Of a stretch of DNA of 45,241 nucleotides, positions 23,763 through 32,433 are shown piece after piece. The notes below the pieces were generated by a model. That model did no database searches. It was not told where the DNA came from and saw nothing but the letters and a program-made list of their open reading frames with translations. The position numbers and the translations under genes were made by a program. Origin of the DNA: Planctomycetota bacterium (GTDB lineage: Bacteria > Planctomycetota > Phycisphaerae > Tepidisphaerales > Tepidisphaeraceae). The stretch covers positions 1 to 45,241 of the forward strand of contig JBCDCH010000029.1 in assembly GCA_039182125.1 (NCBI GenBank). Reading direction: 5' to 3'. Every line of letters starts with the position of its first letter. Position 1 is the stretch's first letter.

Positions 23763-24941
23763 ATGTCCAAGTTCGTCGAATCCTGTGTCGAGATGGTGAA
23801 AGAGCCGGCCAAGCTGGCCGAGCGTGCGCAGAAGGGAAAGCCCCGTGCCCGCAAACTGCTCAAGGCGGTCGAGGGCAAGAAGAACATCATCGTCAGCTGC
23901 CACATGCACCCCGACCCGGACGCGCTCGGCTCGGCGGCGGGGTTGACCTATCTACTCGAAAAACGCATGCCCGATGCCCGCGTCCGCATGTGCGTCCGTG
24001 GCCAGATTCCCGGCGGGCTCAATGATGCCTTTTCCAAGCACGCGCGGCTCGACATCGACAAATGGCCCGAGTCGTTCGACGACATCGACGCCGCCATCCT
24101 CTGCGACGTCCAGCCGGCATTCCCCACCAACCCCCTGCCGGACGACGTTTCGCCCGTCGCCGTCGTTGACCACCACCGTTCGCGGCGCAAGAACCCCGAC
24201 TCCAAGTTCTGCGACATCCGCCCGGACATCGGCGCGACCGCGAGCATCGTGTTCAGTTACTTCGCCGAGCTCGACGAGGTGATCCCGCCGGACCTCTCGG
24301 CCGTCTTGCTGTACGCGATCGAGTCCGACCTCGCCGGCAGCGCGGGGACGCCGAGCGAGTTGGACAACCTTGCCCTTTCCACGCTCGCGCTCACCGCCGA
24401 CACGCGCCGGTTGTACAAGATGCGCAACGTCGCGCTGCCCCAGGAGTACTTCGCCGGCTACGCCGCCGCGATGACCAACGCCGTCCGCTACGGCAACTGC
24501 ATGGTCTCGGCACTCGGCCCGGTGCAAACGCTGGAGAAGCCCGCAGTGATGGCCGACTTCCTGCTCCGACTCGACGGTGTCGAAACCGTCCTAGTCACCG
24601 GATTGCATGACGAAGACGGCAACGGCATCGCCGACCGGCTCGTGCTCTCGCTCCGCACCGGCGGCGGCCGGTCGGCCGGCGAACTGATGCGCAAACTCGT
24701 CCGTGACATCGGCCAGGGCGGCGGTCACAAGCACAAGGCCGGCGGCTTCATCTCGCTCGACGAACTCTCCGACCTTCCCAAAATCCGCGCCCGCATCAAA
24801 CGCCGACTGCTCCGCAACCTCGACATCGGCGACGCCCGCGGCCAGTGGCTGCTCCCCGATGCCCCGCCCAAGATCGACGTCACCGGCGGCACCGCCACCG
24901 CCCGCAGCGCCCCCGCCATGGACCTCGAAGACGCGGTCTAA
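23763..24941 (+). CDS. DHH/DHHA1 phosphoesterase, NrnA-like
   Basis: A 392-residue Mn-dependent phosphoesterase of the DHH superfamily; NrnA-like members hydrolyse nano-RNA and pAp. Motif I is HMHPDPDALGS (47-57), motif II ILCDVQ, motif III is VVDHHRS with D136-H137-H138, and the DHHA1 domain ends GQGGGHKHKAGGF with the GGGH signature. I start at MSKFVES (23763); an upstream in-frame ATG at 23739 lies in the repeat element and would add residues encoded by it. Its TAA directly abuts the stop of the convergent arsenate reductase gene. Confidence 0.85.
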   Translation: MSKFVESCVEMVKEPAKLAERAQKGKPRARKLLKAVEGKKNIIVSCHMHPDPDALGSAAGLTYLLEKRMPDARVRMCVRGQIPGGLNDAFSKHARLDIDKWPESFDDIDAAILCDVQPAFPTNPLPDDVSPVAVVDHHRSRRKNPDSKFCDIRPDIGATASIVFSYFAELDEVIPPDLSAVLLYAIESDLAGSAGTPSELDNLALSTLALTADTRRLYKMRNVALPQEYFAGYAAAMTNAVRYGNCMVSALGPVQTLEKPAVMADFLLRLDGVETVLVTGLHDEDGNGIADRLVLSLRTGGGRSAGELMRKLVRDIGQGGGHKHKAGGFISLDELSDLPKIRARIKRRLLRNLDIGDARGQWLLPDAPPKIDVTGGTATARSAPAMDLEDAV

Positions 24942-25379
24942 TCACCCATTTTGCGGCCGCGGCGCAGCCGCCCGCTCCTCCGCCAGAAACCTGCGCACCC
25001 ACGCCCCGATCTCATCCCGGATCTCCCGAAACAGCACCCGCTGCTCATCCACCGGCATCTCCGCATCCGGATCAGTAAACGCCCGATGCACCGTCCGCTT
25101 CGCCCCGGCAAAAACCGGACACGCTTCCTTCGCCGAATCGCACACCGTAATCACCGCGTCATACTCACCGTCGGCATACCGATCGACGTGGTCCGACGTG
25201 TGCTTGCTGATGTCGACACCGACCTCGGCCATCACCTCAACCGCAACCGGATGCACCCCCTTCGGATGCGTTCCGGCCGAGTCGACGTGGACACCCGCCC
25301 CGCCCAGATGCGCAAGCCAACCATGCGCCATCTGCGAGCGACATCGATTGCCAGTGCAAAGCACGAGGTAGCGTTTCAT
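24942..25379 (-). CDS. arsC: Arsenate reductase, thioredoxin-coupled (LMW-PTP fold)
   Basis: A 145-residue enzyme reducing arsenate to arsenite. The P-loop CTGNRCRS begins at C8 (CX5R), and the redox pair is C80 and C87 in VCDSAKEACPVF. These three cysteines match the nucleophile and relay cysteines of the thioredoxin-linked ArsC class. The general acid aspartate is in FTDPDAE. No arsenite pump or ArsR regulator is adjacent. A 7-bp hairpin (25392-25408) lies between it and the ankyrin gene upstream. The longer frame to 26000 is antisense-type extension and is rejected. Confidence 0.88.
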   Translation of the reverse strand: MKRYLVLCTGNRCRSQMAHGWLAHLGGAGVHVDSAGTHPKGVHPVAVEVMAEVGVDISKHTSDHVDRYADGEYDAVITVCDSAKEACPVFAGAKRTVHRAFTDPDAEMPVDEQRVLFREIRDEIGAWVRRFLAEERAAAPRPQNG

Positions 25380-25391
25380 GTCCGACCGTAG

Positions 25392-25408
25392 GGCAGGCAC
25401 GGCCTGCC
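25392..25408. repeat. Short hairpin GGCAGGC-ACG-GCCTGCC
   Basis: A perfect 7-bp stem with a 3-base loop in the 47-bp gap between the ankyrin gene and arsC (both minus). It could be a weak terminator for the ankyrin gene or a REP-like palindrome. No T tract follows on either strand. Confidence 0.45.
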
Positions 25409-25426
25409 AACTCGGGGAGCGGCCGA

Positions 25427-26764
25427 TCAATCCCACCAGAAGTACAGCCGATCGCCGTGCGTGAGCGCTGTCGCAAGCGCTGCGACACTGCCGACGCCTT
25501 GGTTGACGATGTCCGGACAGAACGTGTACATCCACTTGGCCAGCGCACGACTGTTCCCGCCCCGTCCGGTGAACCGTCCCTCGATCAGGTCGTAGTCGAT
25601 CGTCGATAGGACAAACGGCCGAAGCTCGTGCAACTGTCGCAGCGCGGCGAAAACTTGCCCGGGCCCGACTTCGTAGTTGGCTCCGTTCGACTGCATCAGC
25701 CCGATCGCCTCGGCGAGGTCGGTCGAGGGGATCAGCATGACACGGGCGTCTGGATGAATCTGGAATCCCGCCGGGCCGTTGCCGATGAACACGCGACAGC
25801 CGAGGCTTTCGATCGCGTCGCGCTGCTCGTCGACGACACGCTTGGCCGTGTCTTCCCCGGCGACGAAGTAGTGGATGTTCGAAACCTCGTCGGACGTCCG
25901 CGCCTCGACGCCCAGCGCCTCCTCCAGAAGGTCTACCGCCCCCTGCGGACACGGCTCTGCAAACGTCGGCATCGGCAACTCGTACGCCGCGCCCTTCCAA
26001 CGCTGCTCAATCACCGGTGCGGCCTTCTTCTTCGCCTGCTTCTTCGCTCGCTTCGGCGTCGCCTTCTCAGCTTCGCCGAGGAGATCAATCACCTCCCGAA
26101 GGCCCGCCTTGCTCGGGGCCGGGCGTCGATCGTCGGAGTAGCGCAAACCTTTCCAACGCTCGGCCGCCTGTCGCGGCGTCAGCTTGTTGATGTCGTACGC
26201 CTTCGCGTGCGGATCGGCTCCGGCTTCGAGCAGAACGCGCACCACGTCGGCGTGACCCTCCTTCGCAGCACAGTGCAAGGGCGTCTGCTTTTCCGAATCC
26301 TTCACGCTCGGCTTCACGTTCTTCCCCAACAGCCAACGCACCGCCCCAACCTGCCCGTGCTCGGCAGCGACGTGCAGCACTTGCCGACGGTGCTCATTCA
26401 AGCCGGCCGTTCTCTGATGGGGATCGGCACCAGCGTCGAGGAGTCGCTGCATGACTTCCACATCGCCAAGCTTGCAAGCCGCGATCATCGGCGTGAGCTC
26501 TTCGACGTACGCGGCACCCGGCGCATTGGGGTCGGCCCCAGCGTGAAGCAACAGCTCAACGATCTCCCGATGGCCGTCGAGCACGGCCCGGATCAACGGA
26601 GTCGTGTAAATCTGGCCACCATGCCAGTGCTGTTCCTGTTCGTCCAAGTCGGCCCCGGCATCGATGCAGCGTCGCACGAGATCCGGATCGCCGAGGGCAA
26701 CGGCCGACAGCAACGCGTTCGCTTGGTTGGGATCGAAACCACCCGTTTTCTCGCTACCCGCCAT
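25427..26764 (-). CDS. Ankyrin-repeat protein with DUF4253-like C-terminal domain
   Basis: 445 residues. The first 215 hold about five ankyrin repeats, shown by VRRCIDAGADLDEQ, VELLLHAGADPNAPG, MQRLLDAGADPHQR, TPLHCAAKEGHADVVRVLLEAG. A lysine-rich linker (TPKRAKKQAKKKAAP) follows. The C-terminal domain, from about 265, ends YTFCPDIVNQGVGS and LYFWWD, which resembles DUF4253, a domain of unknown role often near contact-dependent or immunity genes. No signal peptide, so probably cytoplasmic. Ankyrin repeats imply protein binding; the partner is unknown. It is divergent from valS (45 bp). Confidence 0.8.
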   Translation of the reverse strand: MAGSEKTGGFDPNQANALLSAVALGDPDLVRRCIDAGADLDEQEQHWHGGQIYTTPLIRAVLDGHREIVELLLHAGADPNAPGAAYVEELTPMIAACKLGDVEVMQRLLDAGADPHQRTAGLNEHRRQVLHVAAEHGQVGAVRWLLGKNVKPSVKDSEKQTPLHCAAKEGHADVVRVLLEAGADPHAKAYDINKLTPRQAAERWKGLRYSDDRRPAPSKAGLREVIDLLGEAEKATPKRAKKQAKKKAAPVIEQRWKGAAYELPMPTFAEPCPQGAVDLLEEALGVEARTSDEVSNIHYFVAGEDTAKRVVDEQRDAIESLGCRVFIGNGPAGFQIHPDARVMLIPSTDLAEAIGLMQSNGANYEVGPGQVFAALRQLHELRPFVLSTIDYDLIEGRFTGRGGNSRALAKWMYTFCPDIVNQGVGSVAALATALTHGDRLYFWWD

Positions 26765-26809
26765 AAGCAGAGCGTACCGCTACGCCGACCCCGGCTAAAG
26801 TGCGGCTTC

Positions 26810-29800
26810 ATGGAACTGAGCAAGAGCTACGACGCCGCGGCGACCGAGTCGGCCGTTGCACGGGTCTGGAACGAGGAGAACTGCTTCCACGCGGAGCCGG
26901 ACCCGAGCCGGGAGTCGTTCGTCGTGGTCATCCCGCCGCCGAACGTCACGGCGGCGCTGCACCTCGGGCACGCGCTCAACAACACGATCCAGGACATCCT
27001 CGTCCGCCGGGCGCGCATGCGGGGGCTCAACGCCGTCTGGCTCCCCGGCACCGACCACGCCGGCATCGCCACGCAGTCCGTCGTCGAGAAGCGCGTCCTC
27101 GCCGAGGAAGGCAAGCGTCGCACCGACTTCGAACGTGACGAGTTCGTCGCCAAGATCCAGGCGTGGAAGGACGAGTACGAGCAAACCATCCTCGGCCAGC
27201 TCAAGGCCATGGGCTGCAGCTGCGACTTCGACCGCACCGCGTTCACGATGGACGAGCAGCGGGCAAAGGCGGTCCGCGAAGCGTTCTTCCGGCTGTTCAA
27301 GGACGGCCTGATCTACCGCGGCAAACGGCTCGTCAATTGGGACCCCGTCACCCAAACGGCGCTGGCCGACGACGAGGTCGAGATGGAGGACATCGACGGC
27401 AGCTTCTGGTACCTGAAGTACCCCCTCGTCGATTCAGACGAGACGGTGACCGTCGCCACCACCCGCCCTGAAACCATGCTCGGCGACACTGCCGTTGCCG
27501 TGAACCCGAAGGACGAGAAGCGCGCCCACCTGATCGGCCGCAAAGTCCGCCTGCCGATCGTCGATCGCGAGATCCCGATCGTCGGCGACGAGTATGTCGT
27601 CATCCCCGACCCCGAAAGCAGCGACCCCAAAGCCAAGTACGCCAGCGGCTTCCTGAAAGTCACCCCCGCCCACGACCCCAACGACTGGGACATCGGCCAG
27701 CGGCACGACCTCGACGTCATCAACATCATGGCCCCCGACGCGTCGATCTCCGACGCCCACGGCTGGACGCCCGAAACCGACGCCGCGAAGGCGTTCGTCG
27801 GCAAGAGCCGCGAGGACGCCCGCACTGCCGTCGTCGAGTGGTTCAAGGACAACGGCCTGCTCGCCGAGGTCCGCCCTTACTCCCACGCCGTCGGCCACAG
27901 CTACCGCAGCCACGTCCCCGTCGAGCCGTACCTGAGCGACCAGTGGTACGTCGCCATGCAAAAGCCCATCGGCGGCGAGTCGGAAGGCAACGTGGAAGGC
28001 ACCGACATTCCGAAGAACAGCCTTGCGGGTTACGCATTGACGGCGTTGAGCGGCGACCAAAGGGAGCTTCCCCCCGAAGCTCCCTTCGGTCGCCGCTCAA
28101 CCAACCAACTGAGCTTCATCCCTGACCGCTACGCCAAGACCTACCACGCCTGGCACGCCAACCTCCGCGACTGGTGCATCAGCCGACAGCTCTGGTGGGG
28201 ACATCGGATTCCGGTGTGGACATTTGCTCTTGAACTAAGTGGAATCGATGGCGTTCATACCGCCGCGGGAATCAAGGAGGGAAGATACAGAGCGTTCGAG
28301 CGAGCAAAGGTCCGTCTCGAGGAACTCGCAGCAGCAGAAGGGCAACCTGGTTGCTTTGTTTTCGACTTCAACTTTCTGGGCGCGAAGATTCGCGTTACCC
28401 CGCGAAACTCCGAAGCGATCGGTATCTTGCAACGGTTCATTGCCTACAAGCGGTCATTTGCTGCGCAGGAGGTGGGCAAGCGAACGCAGTACGCCGAACA
28501 CGACGCTGACAATCGGCCGATTTACCATAACACGCATGTCAGGGAGACAGCGGCGGAAGCATTACTTGCTCTGCACAGCTTTGACACGATCGACCCCGAC
28601 GTCCTCGACACCTGGTTCTCCTCCGCCCTCTGGCCGATCTCGACGCTTGGCTGGCCGGACGATACCGCCGAGCTGAAGGCGTGGAACCCCACCACCGTCC
28701 TCTGCACCGCGCGTGAGATCATCACGCTTTGGGTCGGGCGGATGGTCATGTTCAACCGCTACTTCCGTGGCGGTGACCTCCCGTTCAATGACGTGTTCAT
28801 CCACGCGATGATCCAGGACGGGCACGGGCAGAAGATGTCGAAAAGCCTTGGCAATGGCGTCGATCCACTCGACATCATCCATTCGCATGGGGCCGACGCG
28901 ATGCGTTTCACGCTCTGCCAGATGACCACGCACACGCAGGACGTCCGCATGCCGGTGGACATGGTCGACCCGCACACGGGCGAGACGTTCGAGCCAAAGA
29001 CAATCACGAACAAGGCCGGCTTCACCGTCGCCGCGCCGATTCAGGAACACGGTGGCAAAAAGATGGTCAGCAGCTACGGCCTCGCGTCCGGCGAGGCGTC
29101 GCCGACCGACGACATGCCGCTGGCCCGCAATACCTCCAGCAAGTTCGACCTCGGCCGGAACTTCTGCAATAAGCTGTGGAACGCCTCGCGCTTCGTCATC
29201 GGCAACCTCGACGGTGACGCATCGGTCGGTGAGCTCTCCGCCGTCGATCGCTGGATCCTCTCGCGACTTGCCAAGACCATCGACGCGGTCAACGACGCCG
29301 CCGAGAACTACCGCTTCGACCGCTACGCGACGGCGATCTACGACTTCGTCTGGCGCGACTACTGCGACTGGTACATCGAGGCGGCGAAGCCGGCGCTGCG
29401 TGACGAAGCGACCGCGGCGACGACGCGAGCCGTCCTTTCGACATGCCTCGACGCGGCGTTGCGGCTGCTCAGCCCGATCACGCCGTTCGTTACCGAGAAG
29501 CTTTGGTGGGCGCTTAACGATGTCGCCCCGTCACGCGGCATCCCCGGCATGTTCGACCTGCCGCCGAGCGAGCGCTGCATGCTCGCGGCCTGGCCAACCG
29601 GCAACACGGACGCCATCGACGAGGAAGCGGAGGCGACCATCGCGACGCTACAGGAACTCGCCACCGCCATCCGCACGGTCCGTAATGAAAACAACGCCGA
29701 TCCGCGCAAGAAGTATCCCGTGACCATCGCCGGTGCGTCCGACGCGGTGCAAGCCAACGCGTCCGTGATCGAGCTTTGGGCGACTTGCACGGTGAACTTC

Positions 29801-30037
29801 GGTAACGCCCCCGCCGACGCGGCCAAGACCACCGCGGCCGGCTGCGAGGTGTATGTCGAGGGCGTCATCGACAAAGCCGCCGGCGCGAAACGCAAGGCCG
29901 AACTCGAAAGGAAGATCAAGGCGATGCAAGGCAGGTTGGCGAACAAGGGCTACACCGACAAAGCCCCGGCCCACCTCGTCCAACAGACCCGCGACGAACT
30001 CGCCGCCGCCGAAGCGGAGCTTGCGGCGCTCTCGTAA
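26810..30037 (+). CDS. valS: Valyl-tRNA synthetase with two unusual in-frame insertions
   Basis: 1075 residues, against roughly 880-950 usually. Class I motifs are HLGH (51-54, after PPPNVTAAL) and KMSKS (about 675-679). The editing domain includes TTRPETMLGDTAVAVNP and DWCISRQLWWGHRIPVW; LDTWFSSALWPISTLGWP marks the core after it, and a C-terminal coiled-coil arm ends the protein. Residues about 412-431 are encoded by a 57-bp palindrome. Residues about 472-592, where the short metal-binding segment normally lies, are replaced by about 120 unrecognised residues of lower-GC DNA. The frame open upstream to 25628 is antisense to the ankyrin gene; I start at MELSKSYDAA. Confidence 0.93.
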   Translation: MELSKSYDAAATESAVARVWNEENCFHAEPDPSRESFVVVIPPPNVTAALHLGHALNNTIQDILVRRARMRGLNAVWLPGTDHAGIATQSVVEKRVLAEEGKRRTDFERDEFVAKIQAWKDEYEQTILGQLKAMGCSCDFDRTAFTMDEQRAKAVREAFFRLFKDGLIYRGKRLVNWDPVTQTALADDEVEMEDIDGSFWYLKYPLVDSDETVTVATTRPETMLGDTAVAVNPKDEKRAHLIGRKVRLPIVDREIPIVGDEYVVIPDPESSDPKAKYASGFLKVTPAHDPNDWDIGQRHDLDVINIMAPDASISDAHGWTPETDAAKAFVGKSREDARTAVVEWFKDNGLLAEVRPYSHAVGHSYRSHVPVEPYLSDQWYVAMQKPIGGESEGNVEGTDIPKNSLAGYALTALSGDQRELPPEAPFGRRSTNQLSFIPDRYAKTYHAWHANLRDWCISRQLWWGHRIPVWTFALELSGIDGVHTAAGIKEGRYRAFERAKVRLEELAAAEGQPGCFVFDFNFLGAKIRVTPRNSEAIGILQRFIAYKRSFAAQEVGKRTQYAEHDADNRPIYHNTHVRETAAEALLALHSFDTIDPDVLDTWFSSALWPISTLGWPDDTAELKAWNPTTVLCTAREIITLWVGRMVMFNRYFRGGDLPFNDVFIHAMIQDGHGQKMSKSLGNGVDPLDIIHSHGADAMRFTLCQMTTHTQDVRMPVDMVDPHTGETFEPKTITNKAGFTVAAPIQEHGGKKMVSSYGLASGEASPTDDMPLARNTSSKFDLGRNFCNKLWNASRFVIGNLDGDASVGELSAVDRWILSRLAKTIDAVNDAAENYRFDRYATAIYDFVWRDYCDWYIEAAKPALRDEATAATTRAVLSTCLDAALRLLSPITPFVTEKLWWALNDVAPSRGIPGMFDLPPSERCMLAAWPTGNTDAIDEEAEATIATLQELATAIRTVRNENNADPRKKYPVTIAGASDAVQANASVIELWATCTVNFGNAPADAAKTTAAGCEVYVEGVIDKAAGAKRKAELERKIKAMQGRLANKGYTDKAPAHLVQQTRDELAAAEAELAALS
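28045..28101 (+). repeat. 57-bp palindromic element inside valS, in frame
   Basis: Two 26-bp arms (28045-28070 and 28076-28101) pair with one mismatch around a CCCCC loop. The left arm is GTTGAGCGGCGACCAAAGGG followed by AGCTTC. The 57-bp length is exactly 19 codons, and no stop is introduced. It lies in a variable loop between conserved blocks of the synthetase. I see no second copy in this window. Confidence 0.9.
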
Positions 30038-30080
30038 CGAACCACGTTGCGGAGCAACGCGTTTGAACGAGGAAGCTCGC

Positions 30081-30611
30081 TCAATGATCGTGCGCGCCTT
30101 CGAGGTCTTCGATCGGGACCGGGTCGGTCTCGCGGATCGACGCGACGAACTTGCTCGTTTGTTCGTTCGGCTCAAAGAGCGCGACGAGTTCGTCGGTGAC
30201 ATCGACGATTTCCACGCCCTTGCCGGTCCACGTCACGAACGGGACGATCACGTCAACACCCGCCTCGGCCGCGACATTGGGCAGCTGCCCCGCCACCGGT
30301 TCGAGCAGATCATCGACCGGCACCGCGGCGAAGCCCTGATAATGCAGTCGACGTTGCTGCGTCTTGCCCCACGATTCCAACTCGCCGACTTTGGCCTGAT
30401 CACCATCGGCCTTCGCCTGGGCGTGTTCCTGCATCTTGAGATGCAGGCGTTCGTCGTTGAAGTCCGATCCTGCGTAGGCCACGGCGATCGCGCGGGTGTC
30501 GTACACGCCGACACGCAGCATCGGCACGGCAGCGTCGTTGGTGGAGTCACCAACCACCGACATCGGGACGGCGATCGCGACGAGCACGCAAAGAAGAACA
30601 AGAATTTTCAC
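30081..30611 (-). CDS. Secreted protein of unknown function, weakly OmpH/Skp-like
   Basis: 176 residues starting at a GTG with GGAG seven bases upstream. The N-terminus MKILVLLCVLVAIAVPMSVV is a signal peptide. The mature start LRVGVYDTRAIAVAYAGSDF recalls the N-terminal strand of OmpH/Skp-type chaperones. A short charged helix (KMQEHAQAKADGDQAKVGEL) follows, but the long tentacle helices are absent. The C-terminal motif EIVDVTDELVALFEPNE is striking; I cannot name the family. It lies 74 bp downstream of the GspE/PilB gene and may be the last gene of that run. Confidence 0.6.
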   Translation of the reverse strand: MKILVLLCVLVAIAVPMSVVGDSTNDAAVPMLRVGVYDTRAIAVAYAGSDFNDERLHLKMQEHAQAKADGDQAKVGELESWGKTQQRRLHYQGFAAVPVDDLLEPVAGQLPNVAAEAGVDVIVPFVTWTGKGVEIVDVTDELVALFEPNEQTSKFVASIRETDPVPIEDLEGAHDH

Positions 30612-30685
30612 GGTTTGCTCCGGCTGGGGGCACCCGAGTGTATCAAACCACGGCGTTGACTCGTGCGACCCGACGCCACGGCTGG

Positions 30686-32392
30686 TCAGGTTGTCACACG
30701 CAAGATTTCATCGAGCGTCGTGACACCACTGACGACCTTCTCGGCACCGTCCTTACGCAGCGTCGTCATGCCGTTGCCATGGGCGAGTTTGCGGAGGTCG
30801 CCAAGGCTCATGCCTTTGGTGATCGCTTCGAGAATGCGATCGTTGGAACGCAGCAGTTCGTAGATGCCGAGCCGCCCGGCAAAGCCGGTGTCGCGACACG
30901 CATCGCAGCCGCAAGGCTTGAAAATCTCATCGGGCACTTTGCCGGTGAGCCCTTCGAGCTGCTCGGCGATCGGCTTGGTGAGTTTCGCGGACTTCTTGCA
31001 GTTGTCGCAGAGCCGCCGCACCAGCCGCTGGGCGAGCACGCCGCCGAGTGTCGCGCCAACAAGGTACGGCTCGATGCCGAGGTTGAACAAACGCGTCGCC
31101 GCGCTGACCGCGTCGTTGGTGTGCAGCGTCGAGAACACGAGGTGGCCGGTGAGCGCCGCTTGCGTTGCCAGCCGCGCGGTCTCGTCGTCGCGTACCTCGC
31201 CGACCATGACCACGTCCGGGTCCTGACGCAGCAGTGCTCGCAGAGCCGACGGAAACGTGAAGCCCGCCTTCTCGTTGACCTGGAACTGATTGATGCCCGC
31301 GAGGTGGTACTCGACGGGGTCCTCGACGGTCGAGATGTTGAGTTCCTCGGTGTTGATTTCGGAAAGCGCGGCGTAGAGCGTGGTCGACTTACCCGAACCG
31401 GTCGGCCCAGTGACAAGAACGATGCCGTTGGGTTGGGCGATGAGTTCACGCCACTGCTTGAGCATGTCGTAGCCGAAGCCGAGCTTCTCGAGGTTGTGCT
31501 GAGCTTTCTCGTTGTCGATGACGCGGATGACGACCTTTTCGCCGTGCCGGCCGGGCATCGTGCTGACGCGCAGGTCGATCGGACGTTTGTCCATCTGAAC
31601 GTGGATGCCGCCGTCCTGAGGAAGGCGGCGCTCGGCGATGTCGAGGCCGGCCATGATCTTGATGCGGCTCACCACCGCCGCCTGCAAACGCTGCGGCGGA
31701 CGCAGGCGTTCGTGCAAGTGCCCGTCGATACGGAAGCGGATGCGCAGCCCCTGCTCTTGCGGCTCGATGTGGATGTCGCTCGCGCCTTCCTTCACCGCCG
31801 TGTACACGCAGAAGTTCACGAGCTTGATGACCGGCGAATCACCCGCCGCCGCTTCGAGGTCGGCGATGTCGTCCTTCTTGCTCTCGACGAGCGTGAAGTC
31901 CTGTTCGTCGATGTCGTCGATGATCTCGTCGATGACGAACGCCTCGCCATCGGGCATGTACGCCTGAAGCGTCGCCTCGATGTCATGGGCCGTGGCGGCG
32001 ACGACCTGCACGCGATGGCCACTGATGCGTTCGAGTTCTTCGACAAGGAACACGTTGGCCGGTTCGGTGACGGCAACGGTGAGAACATCGTCAACCAGGA
32101 ACAGCGGTAAAACGACGTGTCGCTCGATCGTTTCGCGGGGCAACGCCGGGATGACCTTCGGGTCGGCCAGCCGTGGGTTCACCTGTGCGAACGGGACGCC
32201 GTACCCCTCCGCGATGATCGCGAGTACGTCACCCTCACTGGCCATGCCCTCGTCAACGACCACCTCACCGAGCAGGCGCTGATTCCCGCTGCGCTGTTGA
32301 ATCTCAAGCGCAGTGTCGAGATCTTCCTGGGACACGATCCCACGATCGACCAACTGCTGCCCGAGCGGTTTGCGTTGGATGACATCCGGCAT
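30686..32392 (-). CDS. Type II secretion / type IV pilus assembly ATPase (GspE/PilB family)
   Basis: 568 residues, a hexameric motor that extends pilins. The N-terminal domain (about 1-150) is of the MshE/GspE_N type, related to domains that can bind c-di-GMP. The N2 domain includes ASDIHIEPQEQGLRIRFRID. Walker A is GPTGSGKST (329-337), the Asp box VEDPVEYHLAGINQ, Walker B DPDVVMVGEVRD, and the His box THLVFSTLHTNDA-like (TGHLVFSTLHTNDA). The zinc-binding cysteines are CDNC and CGCDAC near 470-500. An HD-GYP protein two genes upstream makes c-di-GMP control plausible. GspE and PilB are not separable here. Confidence 0.92.
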   Translation of the reverse strand: MPDVIQRKPLGQQLVDRGIVSQEDLDTALEIQQRSGNQRLLGEVVVDEGMASEGDVLAIIAEGYGVPFAQVNPRLADPKVIPALPRETIERHVVLPLFLVDDVLTVAVTEPANVFLVEELERISGHRVQVVAATAHDIEATLQAYMPDGEAFVIDEIIDDIDEQDFTLVESKKDDIADLEAAAGDSPVIKLVNFCVYTAVKEGASDIHIEPQEQGLRIRFRIDGHLHERLRPPQRLQAAVVSRIKIMAGLDIAERRLPQDGGIHVQMDKRPIDLRVSTMPGRHGEKVVIRVIDNEKAQHNLEKLGFGYDMLKQWRELIAQPNGIVLVTGPTGSGKSTTLYAALSEINTEELNISTVEDPVEYHLAGINQFQVNEKAGFTFPSALRALLRQDPDVVMVGEVRDDETARLATQAALTGHLVFSTLHTNDAVSAATRLFNLGIEPYLVGATLGGVLAQRLVRRLCDNCKKSAKLTKPIAEQLEGLTGKVPDEIFKPCGCDACRDTGFAGRLGIYELLRSNDRILEAITKGMSLGDLRKLAHGNGMTTLRKDGAEKVVSGVTTLDEILRVTT

Positions 32393-32433
32393 CTGATTGA
32401 CGTATCGGCCCGATTCCCCTTGGAATCAACGCG

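Noticed and set aside
25628-26809. N-terminal extension of valS
   Set aside because: The extension is antisense to the ankyrin gene and has no similarity to a synthetase; the family N-terminus begins at 26810.
28205-28590. Intein in valS
   Set aside because: About 120 residues is too short for a normal intein and no splice-block residues (N-terminal Cys/Ser, terminal His-Asn) are seen.
30040-30065. Terminator after valS (CGTTGC-GGA-GCAACG)
   Set aside because: A 6-bp stem with no T tract; too weak to call.
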